This document shows, piece after piece, positions 1 through 7,999 of a DNA stretch of 31,554 nt (position 1 is the first letter of the stretch; each line of letters begins with the position of its first letter). The DNA lies in contig CAKSSY010000014.1 in assembly GCA_934489945.1 (NCBI GenBank), positions 1 to 31,554 on the forward strand, written 5' to 3'. A model generated the notes under the pieces. The model worked only from the letters and a program-made list of their open reading frames with translations, was not told the origin of the DNA and did no database searches. Both the position numbers and the translations under genes were made by a program. Origin of the DNA: an uncultured Eubacteriales bacterium. GTDB lineage: Bacteria; Bacillota; Clostridia; Oscillospirales; CAG-272.

Positions 1-180
1 ATGGTATAATAGCCACAGAAAGAATTGCGTTGCAATTCTTCCCGGGCTTGCGCCCTCCCCGTGTCGGGAGACACGGCTGTGGCATTGACGGCTTCGCAAA
101 AATGCCCTTGCGAGCAAGCATTTTTGCTTCATGGTATAATAGCCACAGAAAGAATTGTCTTGTAATTCTTCCCGGGCTTA
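1..180 (+). repeat. Tandem ~130-bp intergenic repeat with multiple hairpins (1.4 copies visible)
   Basis: Bases 1-49 recur at 131-179 with three mismatches, so the repeat unit is about 130 bp and the window opens inside or at the start of the array. Each copy carries a TATAAT (5-10 and 135-140) and a 9-bp inverted repeat with a 3-nt loop (20-40 and 150-170). The unit also holds hairpins at 44-55 (GGGC/GCCC), 59-76 (CCGTGTC, loop GGGA, GACACGG) and 96-127 (GCAAAAATG/CATTTTTGC enclosing CTTGC/GCAAG). Two of the three mismatches turn G-C pairs of the 20-40 stem into G-U pairs, so pairing is kept. It may be a REP/MITE-like element or a repeated small RNA; I do not recognise the family. Confidence 0.75.
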
Positions 181-245
181 CGGGGCAATCCTTTGTGGGG
201 TTCCTTATGCTTTGGTTTTCCGGTTTGAGAGAAAGGAAGGTATTT

Positions 246-1580
246 ATGGTCAAAATAACCCTTGTAGAGCCTCATTCCCGTGCGGAAAAGGCGGGAATTC
301 GGGCGGGGGACTTCCTTCTTTCGATCGGCGGACACGAAATTACAGATGTTCTGGACTATCGGTTCTACCTTGCCGATACGCTTGTGATGTTGGAATGTCG
401 TCGCGGAGAAGAAACCTACGAGGTTACCATTCGCAAACAAGAATACGACGATATCGGTCTCGATTTTGAAACGCCTCTGATGGATCAGAAACATTCCTGC
501 CGCAACAAGTGCATTTTCTGTTTCATTGACCAGTTGCCAAAGGGACTTCGCAAGAGTCTTTATTTCAAGGACGATGATTCCCGTCTTTCCTTTCTCCATG
601 GCAACTACATCACGCTGACGAATCTGTACGACAAAGACATTGACCGCATTATTAAAATGCACATTTCTCCGATCAACGTCTCGGTTCATACCACCAATCC
701 GGAACTGCGTGTGAAAATGATGAAAAACAAGCGGGCGGGAGAGGTTCTCTCCTATCTTGACCGCTTTGCTGAATCCGGCATCCGCATCTCGGCACAGATT
801 GTGCTTTGCAAAAATGTCAACGACGGTGCCGAACTTGATCGCACACTTTCCGATCTGACACGTTATGTTCCCGCACTGACGGGCATTTCGGTTGTCCCGG
901 CAGGACTGACGAAATACCGGGAGGGGTTATACGAACTGGAGTCTTTCACGCCGGAGGACTGCCGTGCCGTGATCGCACAGGTAAATGCGTTCGGTGAGTC
1001 ATGTCTCGAAAAATACGGAACGAGATTGGTCTTTCCGGCAGATGAATTGTTTGTCAAGGGCGGACTTCCCATTCCGCCGGATGCGTATTACGAGGATTAT
1101 TCACAGTTGGAAAACGGTGTCGGTATGCTTCGTTCTCTCGGAGAGACGTTTTTGGCGGATGTCGAATGTCTTGAGGACGACGAAAAGCCGAAGAAATCCC
1201 GCACGGTCTCGGTTGCGACGGGTGTCGCGGCTTACGCACAGCTCTCGGAACTGGCACGGGAACTTGAACAAAAGGTGCCGGGGCTTACCATTCATGTCTA
1301 TGAGATTATCAATCACTTTTTCGGGGAAACGGTCACGGTGGCGGGACTTCTTACCGGGGTTGACCTCGCTGACCAATTGGCGGGGAAGGAACTCGGCGAA
1401 GAGTTGCTCCTGTCTTCTTCCACCTTGCGTGCGGAGGGCGATTTGTTCCTCTGCGGCATGACCCCGCAGGAACTGTCAAAGCGGCTTGGGGTTCCGCTCC
1501 GTTTTGTGAAGGCGGAGGGGGATGACCTTGTGGCTGCTCTCCTCGGTTCCCCGGAACCGGAAACCGAAAGGACGGTATAA
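246..1580 (+). CDS. DUF512 family protein: PDZ domain plus radical-SAM-like iron-sulfur domain
   Basis: 444 aa. An N-terminal PDZ-like segment (about residues 5-65; AEKAGIRAGDFLLSIGG is typical) is followed by a radical-SAM-like cysteine motif CX3CX2C at C85, C89 and C92, then the long DUF512 region ending near residue 440. The PADELF motif near residue 260 is characteristic of this family. Biochemical function is not established; the family is widespread in Clostridia and is usually found directly before der, as here (2-bp gap to der). I place the start at 246 because AAGGAAGG lies 5 nt upstream and the PDZ homology begins there. The reading frame stays open back to 30, but that part runs through the hairpin repeat and is not protein-like. 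Probably first gene of the operon to hemW. Confidence 0.9.
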   Translation: MVKITLVEPHSRAEKAGIRAGDFLLSIGGHEITDVLDYRFYLADTLVMLECRRGEETYEVTIRKQEYDDIGLDFETPLMDQKHSCRNKCIFCFIDQLPKGLRKSLYFKDDDSRLSFLHGNYITLTNLYDKDIDRIIKMHISPINVSVHTTNPELRVKMMKNKRAGEVLSYLDRFAESGIRISAQIVLCKNVNDGAELDRTLSDLTRYVPALTGISVVPAGLTKYREGLYELESFTPEDCRAVIAQVNAFGESCLEKYGTRLVFPADELFVKGGLPIPPDAYYEDYSQLENGVGMLRSLGETFLADVECLEDDEKPKKSRTVSVATGVAAYAQLSELARELEQKVPGLTIHVYEIINHFFGETVTVAGLLTGVDLADQLAGKELGEELLLSSSTLRAEGDLFLCGMTPQELSKRLGVPLRFVKAEGDDLVAALLGSPEPETERTV

Positions 1581-1582
1581 CT

Positions 1583-2917
1583 ATGTCAAAACCTATTATT
1601 GCTATTGTGGGGCGTCCGAATGTCGGAAAAAGCACCATGTTCAATAAACTGATCGGGGAACGCCGCTCCATTGTTGAGGATACGCCGGGCGTTACACGTG
1701 ACCGCATTTACGGCGAATGTGAATGGGCGGGGCGACGTCTCGTCCTCATCGACACGGGCGGAATTGAACCCAAAACCGACGATATGATCCTCAAAAAAAT
1801 GCGGGTGCAGGCACAGCTTGCCATTGAAACCGCTGATGTCATTGTCTTTTTGTGCGATGTCCGAACGGGACTTACTGCCGATGACAGGGAGATTGCCGTG
1901 ATGCTCAAGAAGAGCGGAAAGCCTGTGATTCCCTGTATCAACAAGTGCGACAGCGTCGGACAGCTTCCTTTTGAATTTTATGAATTCTATGAGTTGGGAA
2001 TGCCCGAGGAACCGATTGCCGTCTCTTCTGTTCATGGAAGCGGTACGGGAGATCTTCTGGATGCGGTGCTTGCCAAGCTCCCCCCCGACGCGGGAGAAGA
2101 CGAGGACGACGACAGCATCAAGGTCGCCGTAATCGGTAAACCGAATGCGGGAAAATCCTCGATTATTAACCGGATTCTCGGAGACGACCGCCTGATCGTT
2201 TCGGATATGGCGGGAACAACACGCGATGCCATCGACACCAAATTTGAAAACGCAAGCGGAAAATTCACGTTTATCGACACGGCAGGAATCCGCCGTCAGT
2301 CAAAGATCAACGACAAGATCGAAAAATACAGCGTTCTCCGCGCCAACATGGCGGTTGAGCGCGCCGACGTTTGTCTGATTATGATTGATGCCGGGACGGG
2401 CATTACCGAGCAGGACGAAAAGATTGCCGGTATCGCCCATGAAGCGGGAAAGCCCAGTATTATTGTGGTCAACAAGTGGGACACGGTCGAAAAAGACAAC
2501 AATACCGTGAACGAATTCAACCAGAAGATCCGCACGGCACTTGCTTATATGCCGTATGCACCGATCGTATATGTCTCGGCAAAGACCGGACAGCGTGTCG
2601 ACGGGCTGTTTGAACGTATCAAGTATGTTTACGGACAGTCTACTCTCCGTATTTCGACCGGTATGCTGAATGATGTCCTTGCCGATGCGACATCACGTGT
2701 CCAACCTCCCACCGACAAGGGCAGACGTCTTAAAATCTATTATATGACCGAAATCTCGGTTGCACCGCCCACGTTCGTGATATTCTGCAACAGCATTGAG
2801 CTGTTCCATTTCTCTTATCAGCGGTATCTGGAAAACTGCTTGCGCGAAACCTTCGGTTTTGCCGGTACGCCCATCAAGCTCATTCTTCGTATGAAGGGTG
2901 ACGATACGGCTGACTGA
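1583..2917 (+). CDS. der: Ribosome biogenesis GTPase Der (EngA)
   Basis: 444 aa, close to the usual 436-490 for Der. Two GTPase domains in tandem: the first has the P-loop GRPNVGKST at 10-18, DTGG at 57-60 and NKCD at 120-123; the second has GKPNAGKSS at 185-193, a DTAG switch and NKWD. A C-terminal KH-like domain occupies about 350-440. Der binds the 50S subunit and is essential for its late maturation in the cytoplasm. An acidic linker (EDEDDD, about 172-177) joins the two G domains. It begins 2 bp after the DUF512 gene and is followed 21 bp later by obg, a second 50S-assembly GTPase, so the two are likely co-expressed. Confidence 0.98.
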   Translation: MSKPIIAIVGRPNVGKSTMFNKLIGERRSIVEDTPGVTRDRIYGECEWAGRRLVLIDTGGIEPKTDDMILKKMRVQAQLAIETADVIVFLCDVRTGLTADDREIAVMLKKSGKPVIPCINKCDSVGQLPFEFYEFYELGMPEEPIAVSSVHGSGTGDLLDAVLAKLPPDAGEDEDDDSIKVAVIGKPNAGKSSIINRILGDDRLIVSDMAGTTRDAIDTKFENASGKFTFIDTAGIRRQSKINDKIEKYSVLRANMAVERADVCLIMIDAGTGITEQDEKIAGIAHEAGKPSIIVVNKWDTVEKDNNTVNEFNQKIRTALAYMPYAPIVYVSAKTGQRVDGLFERIKYVYGQSTLRISTGMLNDVLADATSRVQPPTDKGRRLKIYYMTEISVAPPTFVIFCNSIELFHFSYQRYLENCLRETFGFAGTPIKLILRMKGDDTAD

Positions 2918-2938
2918 TCTCCCGAAAGGAGGAAACCC

Positions 2939-4219
2939 ATGTTTATTGATAAAATCCGGATTTTCGTCAAGGCGGGGAACGGCGGCAACGGTGCCGTTGC
3001 GTTCCACCGCGAAAAATATGTTGCCAGCGGCGGTCCCGATGGCGGCGACGGCGGTCACGGCGGCAGTATTGTATTCCGTGTCGATAAAGGTGCCAATACG
3101 CTTCTTGCCTTCCGCTACAAGCGGAAATTTGTTGCACAGAACGGCAAGGACGGTTCCGGCGACAAATTCCACGGTGCCACGGCTCCCGATCTTGTGATTT
3201 TGGTTCCGCCGGGAACGTTGATCCGCGAGGCGGAATCGGGCAGGTTGATTCACGATATGTCTGAAAATGACGGTGCAGACTTTGTCTGCTGTCGCGGCGG
3301 TCGCGGCGGCTTCGGAAATCGTCACTTTGCCACCCCCACGCGACAGTTGCCGATGTTCGCCAAGAGCGGTACCAAGGGGGAAGAAAAGGAACTGACGCTG
3401 GAATTGAAAATGATTGCCGATGTCGGTCTGATCGGCTATCCGAGTGTCGGTAAGTCTTCCATCCTTTCCCGCATCAGTGCCGCCAAGCCCAAGATCGCCA
3501 ACTACCATTTTACCACGCTTCAGCCGAATCTCGGTGTGGTCTCTACGGGGGATGAAAGCGGTTTTGTTGCCGCCGATATTCCCGGTCTTATTGAGGGAGC
3601 TGCCGAGGGCGCGGGTCTCGGACACGATTTTTTGCGTCATGTGGAGCGTTGCCGTCTGCTCCTCCACGTTGTGGACATTGCGGCGGTTGAGGGCAGAGAC
3701 CCCATTGAGGATGTGAAAACCATCAATCGCGAACTGGCGCGTTATTCGGAGGTGCTTGCCGCACTTCCGCAGATTCTTGTCGCCAACAAGAGCGATCTGA
3801 TGGATCCCGAAAGCGAAGCGGTAAGGGCGTTTGAGGCGTTTGCCGATGAAAACGGTTTTGAATTGTACTTCGTCTCTGCCGCCACCGGCAAGGGATTGCC
3901 CGAACTGATTCATGCGGTGAGCGAGAGACTCAGGCTTTTGCCTCCCGTTACGGTCTTTGAGAGTGAAGTGGCGCAGGAAGAGTCGATTCCCGAAACTGCC
4001 GATGACATTACAATTCGTTTTGAACGCGGTACTTACTATGTGGAGGGAGACTGGATTTACAATCTGGTCGGACGCACGAATTTTGAGGATTACGAGTCTC
4101 TCAATTATTTTCAGCGCACGCTTCAGCGTAACGGCGTTTTTGCCAGACTGGAGGAGGCGGGATGCCGTGACGGCAATACCGTTTCCATTTACGGTTTTGA
4201 ATTCGATTACGTGAAATAA
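2939..4219 (+). CDS. obg: Obg/CgtA GTPase
   Basis: 426 aa, matching B. subtilis Obg (428). The glycine-rich Obg fold fills residues 1-158 (repeated GG turns such as GNGGNG and GGDGGHGG). The G domain starts with the P-loop GYPSVGKSS at 166-174 and carries the DIPGLIEGA switch and NKSD. The C-terminal OCT domain runs from about 355 to the end (IYNLVGRTNFEDYESLNYF). Obg acts in 50S assembly and links (p)ppGpp, stress response and sporulation onset in Bacillota. The start is supported by AAAGGAGG at 2926-2933. In-frame neighbours der (upstream) and the glycosyltransferase (downstream, 18 bp) point to one transcript. Confidence 0.98.
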   Translation: MFIDKIRIFVKAGNGGNGAVAFHREKYVASGGPDGGDGGHGGSIVFRVDKGANTLLAFRYKRKFVAQNGKDGSGDKFHGATAPDLVILVPPGTLIREAESGRLIHDMSENDGADFVCCRGGRGGFGNRHFATPTRQLPMFAKSGTKGEEKELTLELKMIADVGLIGYPSVGKSSILSRISAAKPKIANYHFTTLQPNLGVVSTGDESGFVAADIPGLIEGAAEGAGLGHDFLRHVERCRLLLHVVDIAAVEGRDPIEDVKTINRELARYSEVLAALPQILVANKSDLMDPESEAVRAFEAFADENGFELYFVSAATGKGLPELIHAVSERLRLLPPVTVFESEVAQEESIPETADDITIRFERGTYYVEGDWIYNLVGRTNFEDYESLNYFQRTLQRNGVFARLEEAGCRDGNTVSIYGFEFDYVK

Positions 4220-4237
4220 CGGGAAAGGAAGCACCCG

Positions 4238-5368
4238 ATGAAGGTTCTGATTCTGTCCTGCAATACGGGACAAGGACATAATACGGCGAGCAAGGCTCTG
4301 ATTGAGGAGTTGACCGCCCGCGGCATTGAGAGCGAAATGCGGGATGCACTTGCGTTTGATTCCCGCTTTGTTTCGGACGCCGTCAGCAACATCCATGCCA
4401 AAGCCGCAATCCATATTCCCAAGGCTTACGGCGTAGGGGTCCGTGCGGCGAAGCTGATGGACGAAATGTCCAAAAAACATTCGGCTTGCTATTTCTCCAA
4501 CATCTCGTATGCCACCAAGCTCTATCGCTATATCGTCGACAATGGCTACGACACAATCGTTTTGCCGCACGTCTTCCCTTCCGAGGCGATGACACGCATC
4601 AAAAGGCATATTGACCCGTCTCTTTCGGTCCGCACCTATTTTATTGCTACCGATTATTCCTACCCGCCGTTTCTGAAGGAGACGACACTGGATACCTATT
4701 TTATTCCGCATGAGGATCTGATTTCCGAGTTTGAAGAGGCGGGCGTTCCCGGTGAGAAAATTATTGCGTCGGGAATTCCGGTTGCCGAACGCTTCCATGT
4801 GCCGGTGTCGAAAGCCGATGCGCGGGCGGAACTGGGACTTCCTGTCGAAGGCAGGATTCTGTTGGTTATGACGGGCAGCATGGGCTATGGGAATACCGAG
4901 GAGTTGACCGATCGTCTGCTTAAAGCCATCCCCGACCATACATACGTTTTGGTTATGGGGGGAAACAACGAAAAAATGAAGACCCGCTTACGCACCATCC
5001 ATGCGGGGGACGACCGTCTGACGGTTCTGGACTACACCCAAAAGGTCAGTCTCTATCTTTCGGCAAGCGACCTGCTGTTCACCAAACCCGGCGGACTTTC
5101 CTCCACCGAGGCGGCGGTGCGCGGCATCCCGTTGCTCCACACGAAGCCGATTCCGGGATGGGAGGAAGACAACATTCGCTTCTTCCGTTCACACGGAATG
5201 TCGGATTACGGGGAGGATACCGATGCGCTGGTGACAAAGGCGTTGTTTTTATTGGGAAATCCGCACCGTTGTGAAGAGATGGTGGAAAGTCAGAGGGCAA
5301 CGGTTAACCCTTTCGCCGCGCGCGATATTGTGGACAAACTGATTGCCGATGCCGCAGTGTCGGAATAA
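4238..5368 (+). CDS. MGDG synthase/UgtP-like diacylglycerol glycosyltransferase (GT28)
   Basis: 376 aa. The N-terminal MGDG-synthase domain begins with the motif LSCNTGQGHNTAS (about 6-18), the acceptor-side loop of this family. The C-terminal GT28 domain has the nucleotide-sugar signature TKPGGLSSTEAAVRGIPLL near 285-305. Related enzymes (B. subtilis UgtP, plant MGD1) transfer glucose or galactose from UDP-sugar onto diacylglycerol at the inner membrane face, making glycolipids and the lipoteichoic-acid anchor. No signal peptide or transmembrane helix is apparent, as expected for a peripheral GT-B enzyme. It lies 18 bp after obg and 6 bp before hemW. Sugar and acceptor cannot be told from sequence; a MurG-like role is unlikely given the MGDG N-domain. 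Confidence 0.88.
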   Translation: MKVLILSCNTGQGHNTASKALIEELTARGIESEMRDALAFDSRFVSDAVSNIHAKAAIHIPKAYGVGVRAAKLMDEMSKKHSACYFSNISYATKLYRYIVDNGYDTIVLPHVFPSEAMTRIKRHIDPSLSVRTYFIATDYSYPPFLKETTLDTYFIPHEDLISEFEEAGVPGEKIIASGIPVAERFHVPVSKADARAELGLPVEGRILLVMTGSMGYGNTEELTDRLLKAIPDHTYVLVMGGNNEKMKTRLRTIHAGDDRLTVLDYTQKVSLYLSASDLLFTKPGGLSSTEAAVRGIPLLHTKPIPGWEEDNIRFFRSHGMSDYGEDTDALVTKALFLLGNPHRCEEMVESQRATVNPFAARDIVDKLIADAAVSE

Positions 5369-5374
5369 AAAGCT

Positions 5375-6502
5375 ATGGAAAAAACACTCGGATTGTATCT
5401 TCATATTCCGTTTTGCAAGAGCAAATGCCGTTATTGCGACTTTTGCTCTTTTCCGCATCGGGATGCCGAAACGGTCGAGGCATACTGTCGTGCGTTGGAA
5501 AGCGAAATTGTGGAATACGGAGAGAGGTTTGGGGCATATACTGTGAATACGGTGTACTTCGGAGGGGGAACGCCGACGTTCTTGCCGGCTGAACGGTTGG
5601 CGGCACTTTTTGAGACCGTGACGCGGCATTTTTCGCTGTCGGAGGACGCCGAGATTACCACCGAATGTAATCCTGCCACGGCGGATGAAGAAGGGCTTAC
5701 GATTCTTCGCAGCACCGGGTTCAACCGTCTCAGCATTGGTGCCCAGAGTCTTGACGACCGTGAATTGCGGTTTCTCGGACGTATTCACTCGGCGGAGGAT
5801 TTCCGCACTACTTTTGCTGCCGCGCGTCGGGCAGGGTTTGACAATATCAGTGCGGATCTCATGTTCGGAATTCCCGCACAGACGCGCGGAACCTTTGCAA
5901 GGACACTTGCCGATATGTGTGCGCTTGCTCCCGAACATCTTTCGGTTTACGGCTTGCAGATTGAGGAAGGAACGCCGTTTGCAGCGGTGCGCGGTGAACT
6001 GCCTTTGCCGGATGAAGATACCGAGCGCGAAATGTATACGGATGCGGTGGCTTTCCTTGCCGCGCACGGCTACGGAAGGTATGAGATCAGTAATTTTTCC
6101 CGTCCGGGGCGGGAATCCCGCCACAACCTGCGCTACTGGAAACGGTTGGACTATCTCGGCATGGGACTTTCCGCCTGTTCCTGCCTTGGGGAGGAGCGAT
6201 TCTCGGACACGGATGACATGGCGCGGTATCTTGCGGGGAATCGTTCGGGAACACGGGAGAAGGTGTCGCGGCACGATTGTCTTTGCGAGGCAGTGATGCT
6301 GGAGATGCGTTTGGAGTGCGGGTGTGATTTTGACGCACTTGCCGAAAGATTCGGAATGGATGCCAACCGCTACCGCGATGCACTTGCCGTTTATGAAAAA
6401 AACGGATTTGTACGGAAAACGGCATCGGGGTATGCCTTTACGGACAGGGGGATAAGTGTCAGCAACACGATTTTGGCAGACATTTTGGATTTTGAAGCGT
6501 GA
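5375..6502 (+). CDS. hemW: HemW, radical SAM heme chaperone (formerly 'oxygen-independent coproporphyrinogen oxidase-like')
   Basis: 375 aa (B. subtilis and E. coli HemW about 378). The radical SAM cysteines are C14, C18 and C21 in HIPFCKSKCRYCDFC, with a further C24. YFGGGTPTFL and the HNLRYW motif (the HNXXYW heme-binding motif that separates HemW from true HemN) are present, as is the C-terminal winged-helix region (about 310-375). HemW binds SAM, a 4Fe-4S cluster and heme, and delivers heme to membrane acceptors; it lacks the extra HemN N-terminal residues needed for coproporphyrinogen decarboxylation. It starts 6 bp after the glycosyltransferase with only a weak Shine-Dalgarno, so translational coupling is likely. 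The next gene has its own promoter, so this probably ends the operon. Confidence 0.94.
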   Translation: MEKTLGLYLHIPFCKSKCRYCDFCSFPHRDAETVEAYCRALESEIVEYGERFGAYTVNTVYFGGGTPTFLPAERLAALFETVTRHFSLSEDAEITTECNPATADEEGLTILRSTGFNRLSIGAQSLDDRELRFLGRIHSAEDFRTTFAAARRAGFDNISADLMFGIPAQTRGTFARTLADMCALAPEHLSVYGLQIEEGTPFAAVRGELPLPDEDTEREMYTDAVAFLAAHGYGRYEISNFSRPGRESRHNLRYWKRLDYLGMGLSACSCLGEERFSDTDDMARYLAGNRSGTREKVSRHDCLCEAVMLEMRLECGCDFDALAERFGMDANRYRDALAVYEKNGFVRKTASGYAFTDRGISVSNTILADILDFEA

Positions 6503-6527
6503 TGCAAAATGAAAATGCGGAAACCCA

Positions 6528-6556
6528 TTGACTTTTGGATGGAAATATTGTACAAT
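6528..6556 (+). promoter_or_regulatory. Sigma-A promoter for the DUF1292 gene and downstream RNA
   Basis: TTGACT (6528-6533), a 17-bp spacer and TACAAT (6551-6556) lie 60 bp before the DUF1292 start codon. A short inverted repeat (ATCGT/ACGAT, 6571-6586) falls in the 5' leader. Confidence 0.85.
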
Positions 6557-6615
6557 AGAGACAGAAAGAAATCGTTCGCGTACGATCGGACGAATAACGG
6601 AATGAGGAAATCACG

Positions 6616-6948
6616 ATGGATGAAAATATGTTGGGTGACGAATACTATACTCTGACGGACGAGGAAGGTCATGAGTTGAAATTTGAGTTGATTGGAAAAG
6701 CTGAACTCAAAGGTGTCAACTACTATGCATTTGTTCCCGCCGATCAGGATGACGACGGAGAGGATGGCGTTTGCGAATATACCATTCTCAAATCGGTCAT
6801 GGAAGATGGCGAAGAAATGCTGATTTCCATTGACGACGATGAGGAGTTTGACGATGCTGCTGACTACTTTGACGATCTTTTCTCCGAGGAGATTGATTAC
6901 GATGCCGAGGAAGAAGACGGAAGCGGCAAAAACGAAAAGAAGAAGTAA
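6616..6948 (+). CDS. DUF1292 family acidic protein (YrzB-like)
   Basis: 110 aa. The first 70 residues match the DUF1292 pattern: a short beta domain with the TDEEGHELKFELIG core, then YYAFVPADQDDD. The rest is a strongly acidic tail (DDDEEFDDAADYFDDLF) ending in a basic KNEKKK. The family is small, cytoplasmic and of unknown function; in many Firmicutes it is linked to the alaS-ireB-ruvX cluster, which is not visible here. A GAGGAAA ribosome-binding site precedes the start. It has its own promoter at 6528-6556, and a structured region with a strong terminator follows directly, so its mRNA probably carries or yields that RNA. Confidence 0.85.
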   Translation: MDENMLGDEYYTLTDEEGHELKFELIGKAELKGVNYYAFVPADQDDDGEDGVCEYTILKSVMEDGEEMLISIDDDEEFDDAADYFDDLFSEEIDYDAEEEDGSGKNEKKK

Positions 6949-6954
6949 TTCCAA

Positions 6955-7166
6955 CCTGCTTAGTGCGTGATAGGTCGGAGAATGGACCTACAAATGAATT
7001 AAAGGAGTCCGGATTGGTTCCGGGGTGGTTTGCAGACCTCCCGTCCGTTGTCGATTGACTTGTCTCGGCGGCGGCACGGACGCTGGGAGCAGTAAAGCCA
7101 CGGACAGGACACCGCCTTGCTCGGCAGGGTTTCTATCATCCGGTCTACACGGCTCGGCGGGGGATG
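6955..7166 (+). ncRNA. Unassigned structured RNA between the DUF1292 gene and its terminator (6S-like rod possible)
   Basis: No plausible protein occupies these ~210 nt, but paired elements are dense: a perfect 6-bp hairpin TAGGTC/GACCTA with 8-nt loop (about 6970-6990), then a long rod built from GTGG/CCAC, CTCCC/GGGAG and GTCCGT/ACGGAC around about 7046-7105, and a further CATCC/GGATG hairpin just before the terminator. The overall shape (long interrupted rod plus terminator) resembles 6S RNA, but I cannot match it to a consensus. The SRP RNA tetraloop, RNase P P4 core, tmRNA and T-box signatures are absent. No separate promoter is obvious, so it may be processed from the 6528 transcript. 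Confidence 0.45.
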
Positions 7167-7216
7167 AAAACAGCTTTCTCAAATACGCGTTTGGGCGTTT
7201 GAGAAAGCTGTTTTTT
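7167..7216 (+). terminator. Strong intrinsic terminator, probably bidirectional
   Basis: A 17-bp stem (7167-7183 with 7198-7214) is followed by a T-run at 7211-7216. The A-run on the left arm gives a shorter T-tail on the minus strand, so it can also end transcription of the convergent CpXC gene at 7225. Confidence 0.92.
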
Positions 7217-7224
7217 CTTGTTTT

Positions 7225-7869
7225 TTATTCAAGGTGCAGGGAATCACAATCCAAAAATGCCTGTGCGCCGAGAAGGGAATCAACCGGGACAATATGGGAC
7301 GCTCCGCACTTTTCACAGAAAACGAGGATGCCGTCATCCATAATGCGGCAATTATAAGTGCCTTCGGTGTTCTCGGGGCATTTGCAGAAGATCTTTTTTT
7401 CTTCCTTGAGATCGTTGATGACAAACATGACGATCTCCCGGATCTGCGGATCGGGCAACAGTTCTTCTTCATTTTGGTGAAGTGCCTCATAGCTTGTGAT
7501 GCCGCTCTTTTCCATCAGGTCAAGCAGCTCCAGTTCGGTCTGTGCGAGTGCTGCCTTGACATGGTTCATCTCTCCCATGAAACAGATATTGAGATCGGAA
7601 TAGGGGCAGGCAAGCGTGAACAGATCGCGCCCGTAGAACAAATTCTGACTGACAACAAAGTTATGAGGCTTGGGGCAGAGAATACAGGGAACGCTCAGAC
7701 GCACTTTTTTATCGTTGGTGTAGACCGCGGTCAGCTCGCTTTTCCCGCACGGACATTTCAGCTTGACCATGTCGGCGGACAGAGAAAACATTCCCACTGC
7801 GCTGATGACACCGCTTCCGCAATGCGGACAACGGTATGCCAGAGTCGTTTGCTTCGGATCAATTACCAT
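7225..7869 (-). CDS. CpXC domain protein (zinc-ribbon-rich, function unknown)
   Basis: 214 aa. The N-terminal CpXC domain (about 12-140) contains CPHCG, then CPCGK and CILCPKPHNF; this pattern of paired cysteines suggests bound zinc. A second cluster near the C-terminus (FCKCPENTEG... FCEKCGA) could form another zinc ribbon. No transmembrane segment or signal peptide is seen, so it is probably cytoplasmic. CpXC proteins are common in Clostridia and have no assigned role. GGAAG lies a few bases before the start, and A/T-rich -10-like sequences sit at about 7890-7905. It appears monocistronic and converges on the DUF1292/RNA transcript with a shared terminator. Confidence 0.85.
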   Translation of the reverse strand: MVIDPKQTTLAYRCPHCGSGVISAVGMFSLSADMVKLKCPCGKSELTAVYTNDKKVRLSVPCILCPKPHNFVVSQNLFYGRDLFTLACPYSDLNICFMGEMNHVKAALAQTELELLDLMEKSGITSYEALHQNEEELLPDPQIREIVMFVINDLKEEKKIFCKCPENTEGTYNCRIMDDGILVFCEKCGASHIVPVDSLLGAQAFLDCDSLHLE

Positions 7870-7951
7870 AGCTTCTTCCTTTGTGTGTTTTTATAATAGT
7901 ATATGCTTTGTGTTGTCCTGTGGCAGGATGTTTGGGCGACAGGGTGTGACA

Positions 7952-7987
7952 GAAAATGGCACGGGGGGATACCCCCATGCCATTTTC
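7952..7987 (-). terminator. Intrinsic terminator of the parvulin-type foldase gene
   Basis: Hairpin with arms GAAAATGGCA... and ...TGCCATTTTC and a GC-rich upper stem (GGGGG/CCCCC, GATA loop), 12 bp past the stop codon of the gene ending at 8000. The T-tail is short (TTTTC, part of the stem), so its strength is uncertain. Confidence 0.65.
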
Positions 7988-7999
7988 GGAAAAACGGGT

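Noticed and set aside
30..245. N-terminal extension of the DUF512 gene to an ATG at 30
   Set aside because: It runs through the hairpin repeat, is not protein-like, and the Shine-Dalgarno and the PDZ homology both point to 246.
2693..4939. 748-codon open frame on the minus strand
   Set aside because: It lies antisense to der, obg and the glycosyltransferase, whose protein motifs are unmistakable; the frame is open because of codon bias.
6955..7166. SRP RNA, RNase P RNA or tmRNA
   Set aside because: The SRP apical loop (GGTCCGGAAGGAAGCAGC), RNase P GAGGAAAGTCC and the tmRNA ends are not present.
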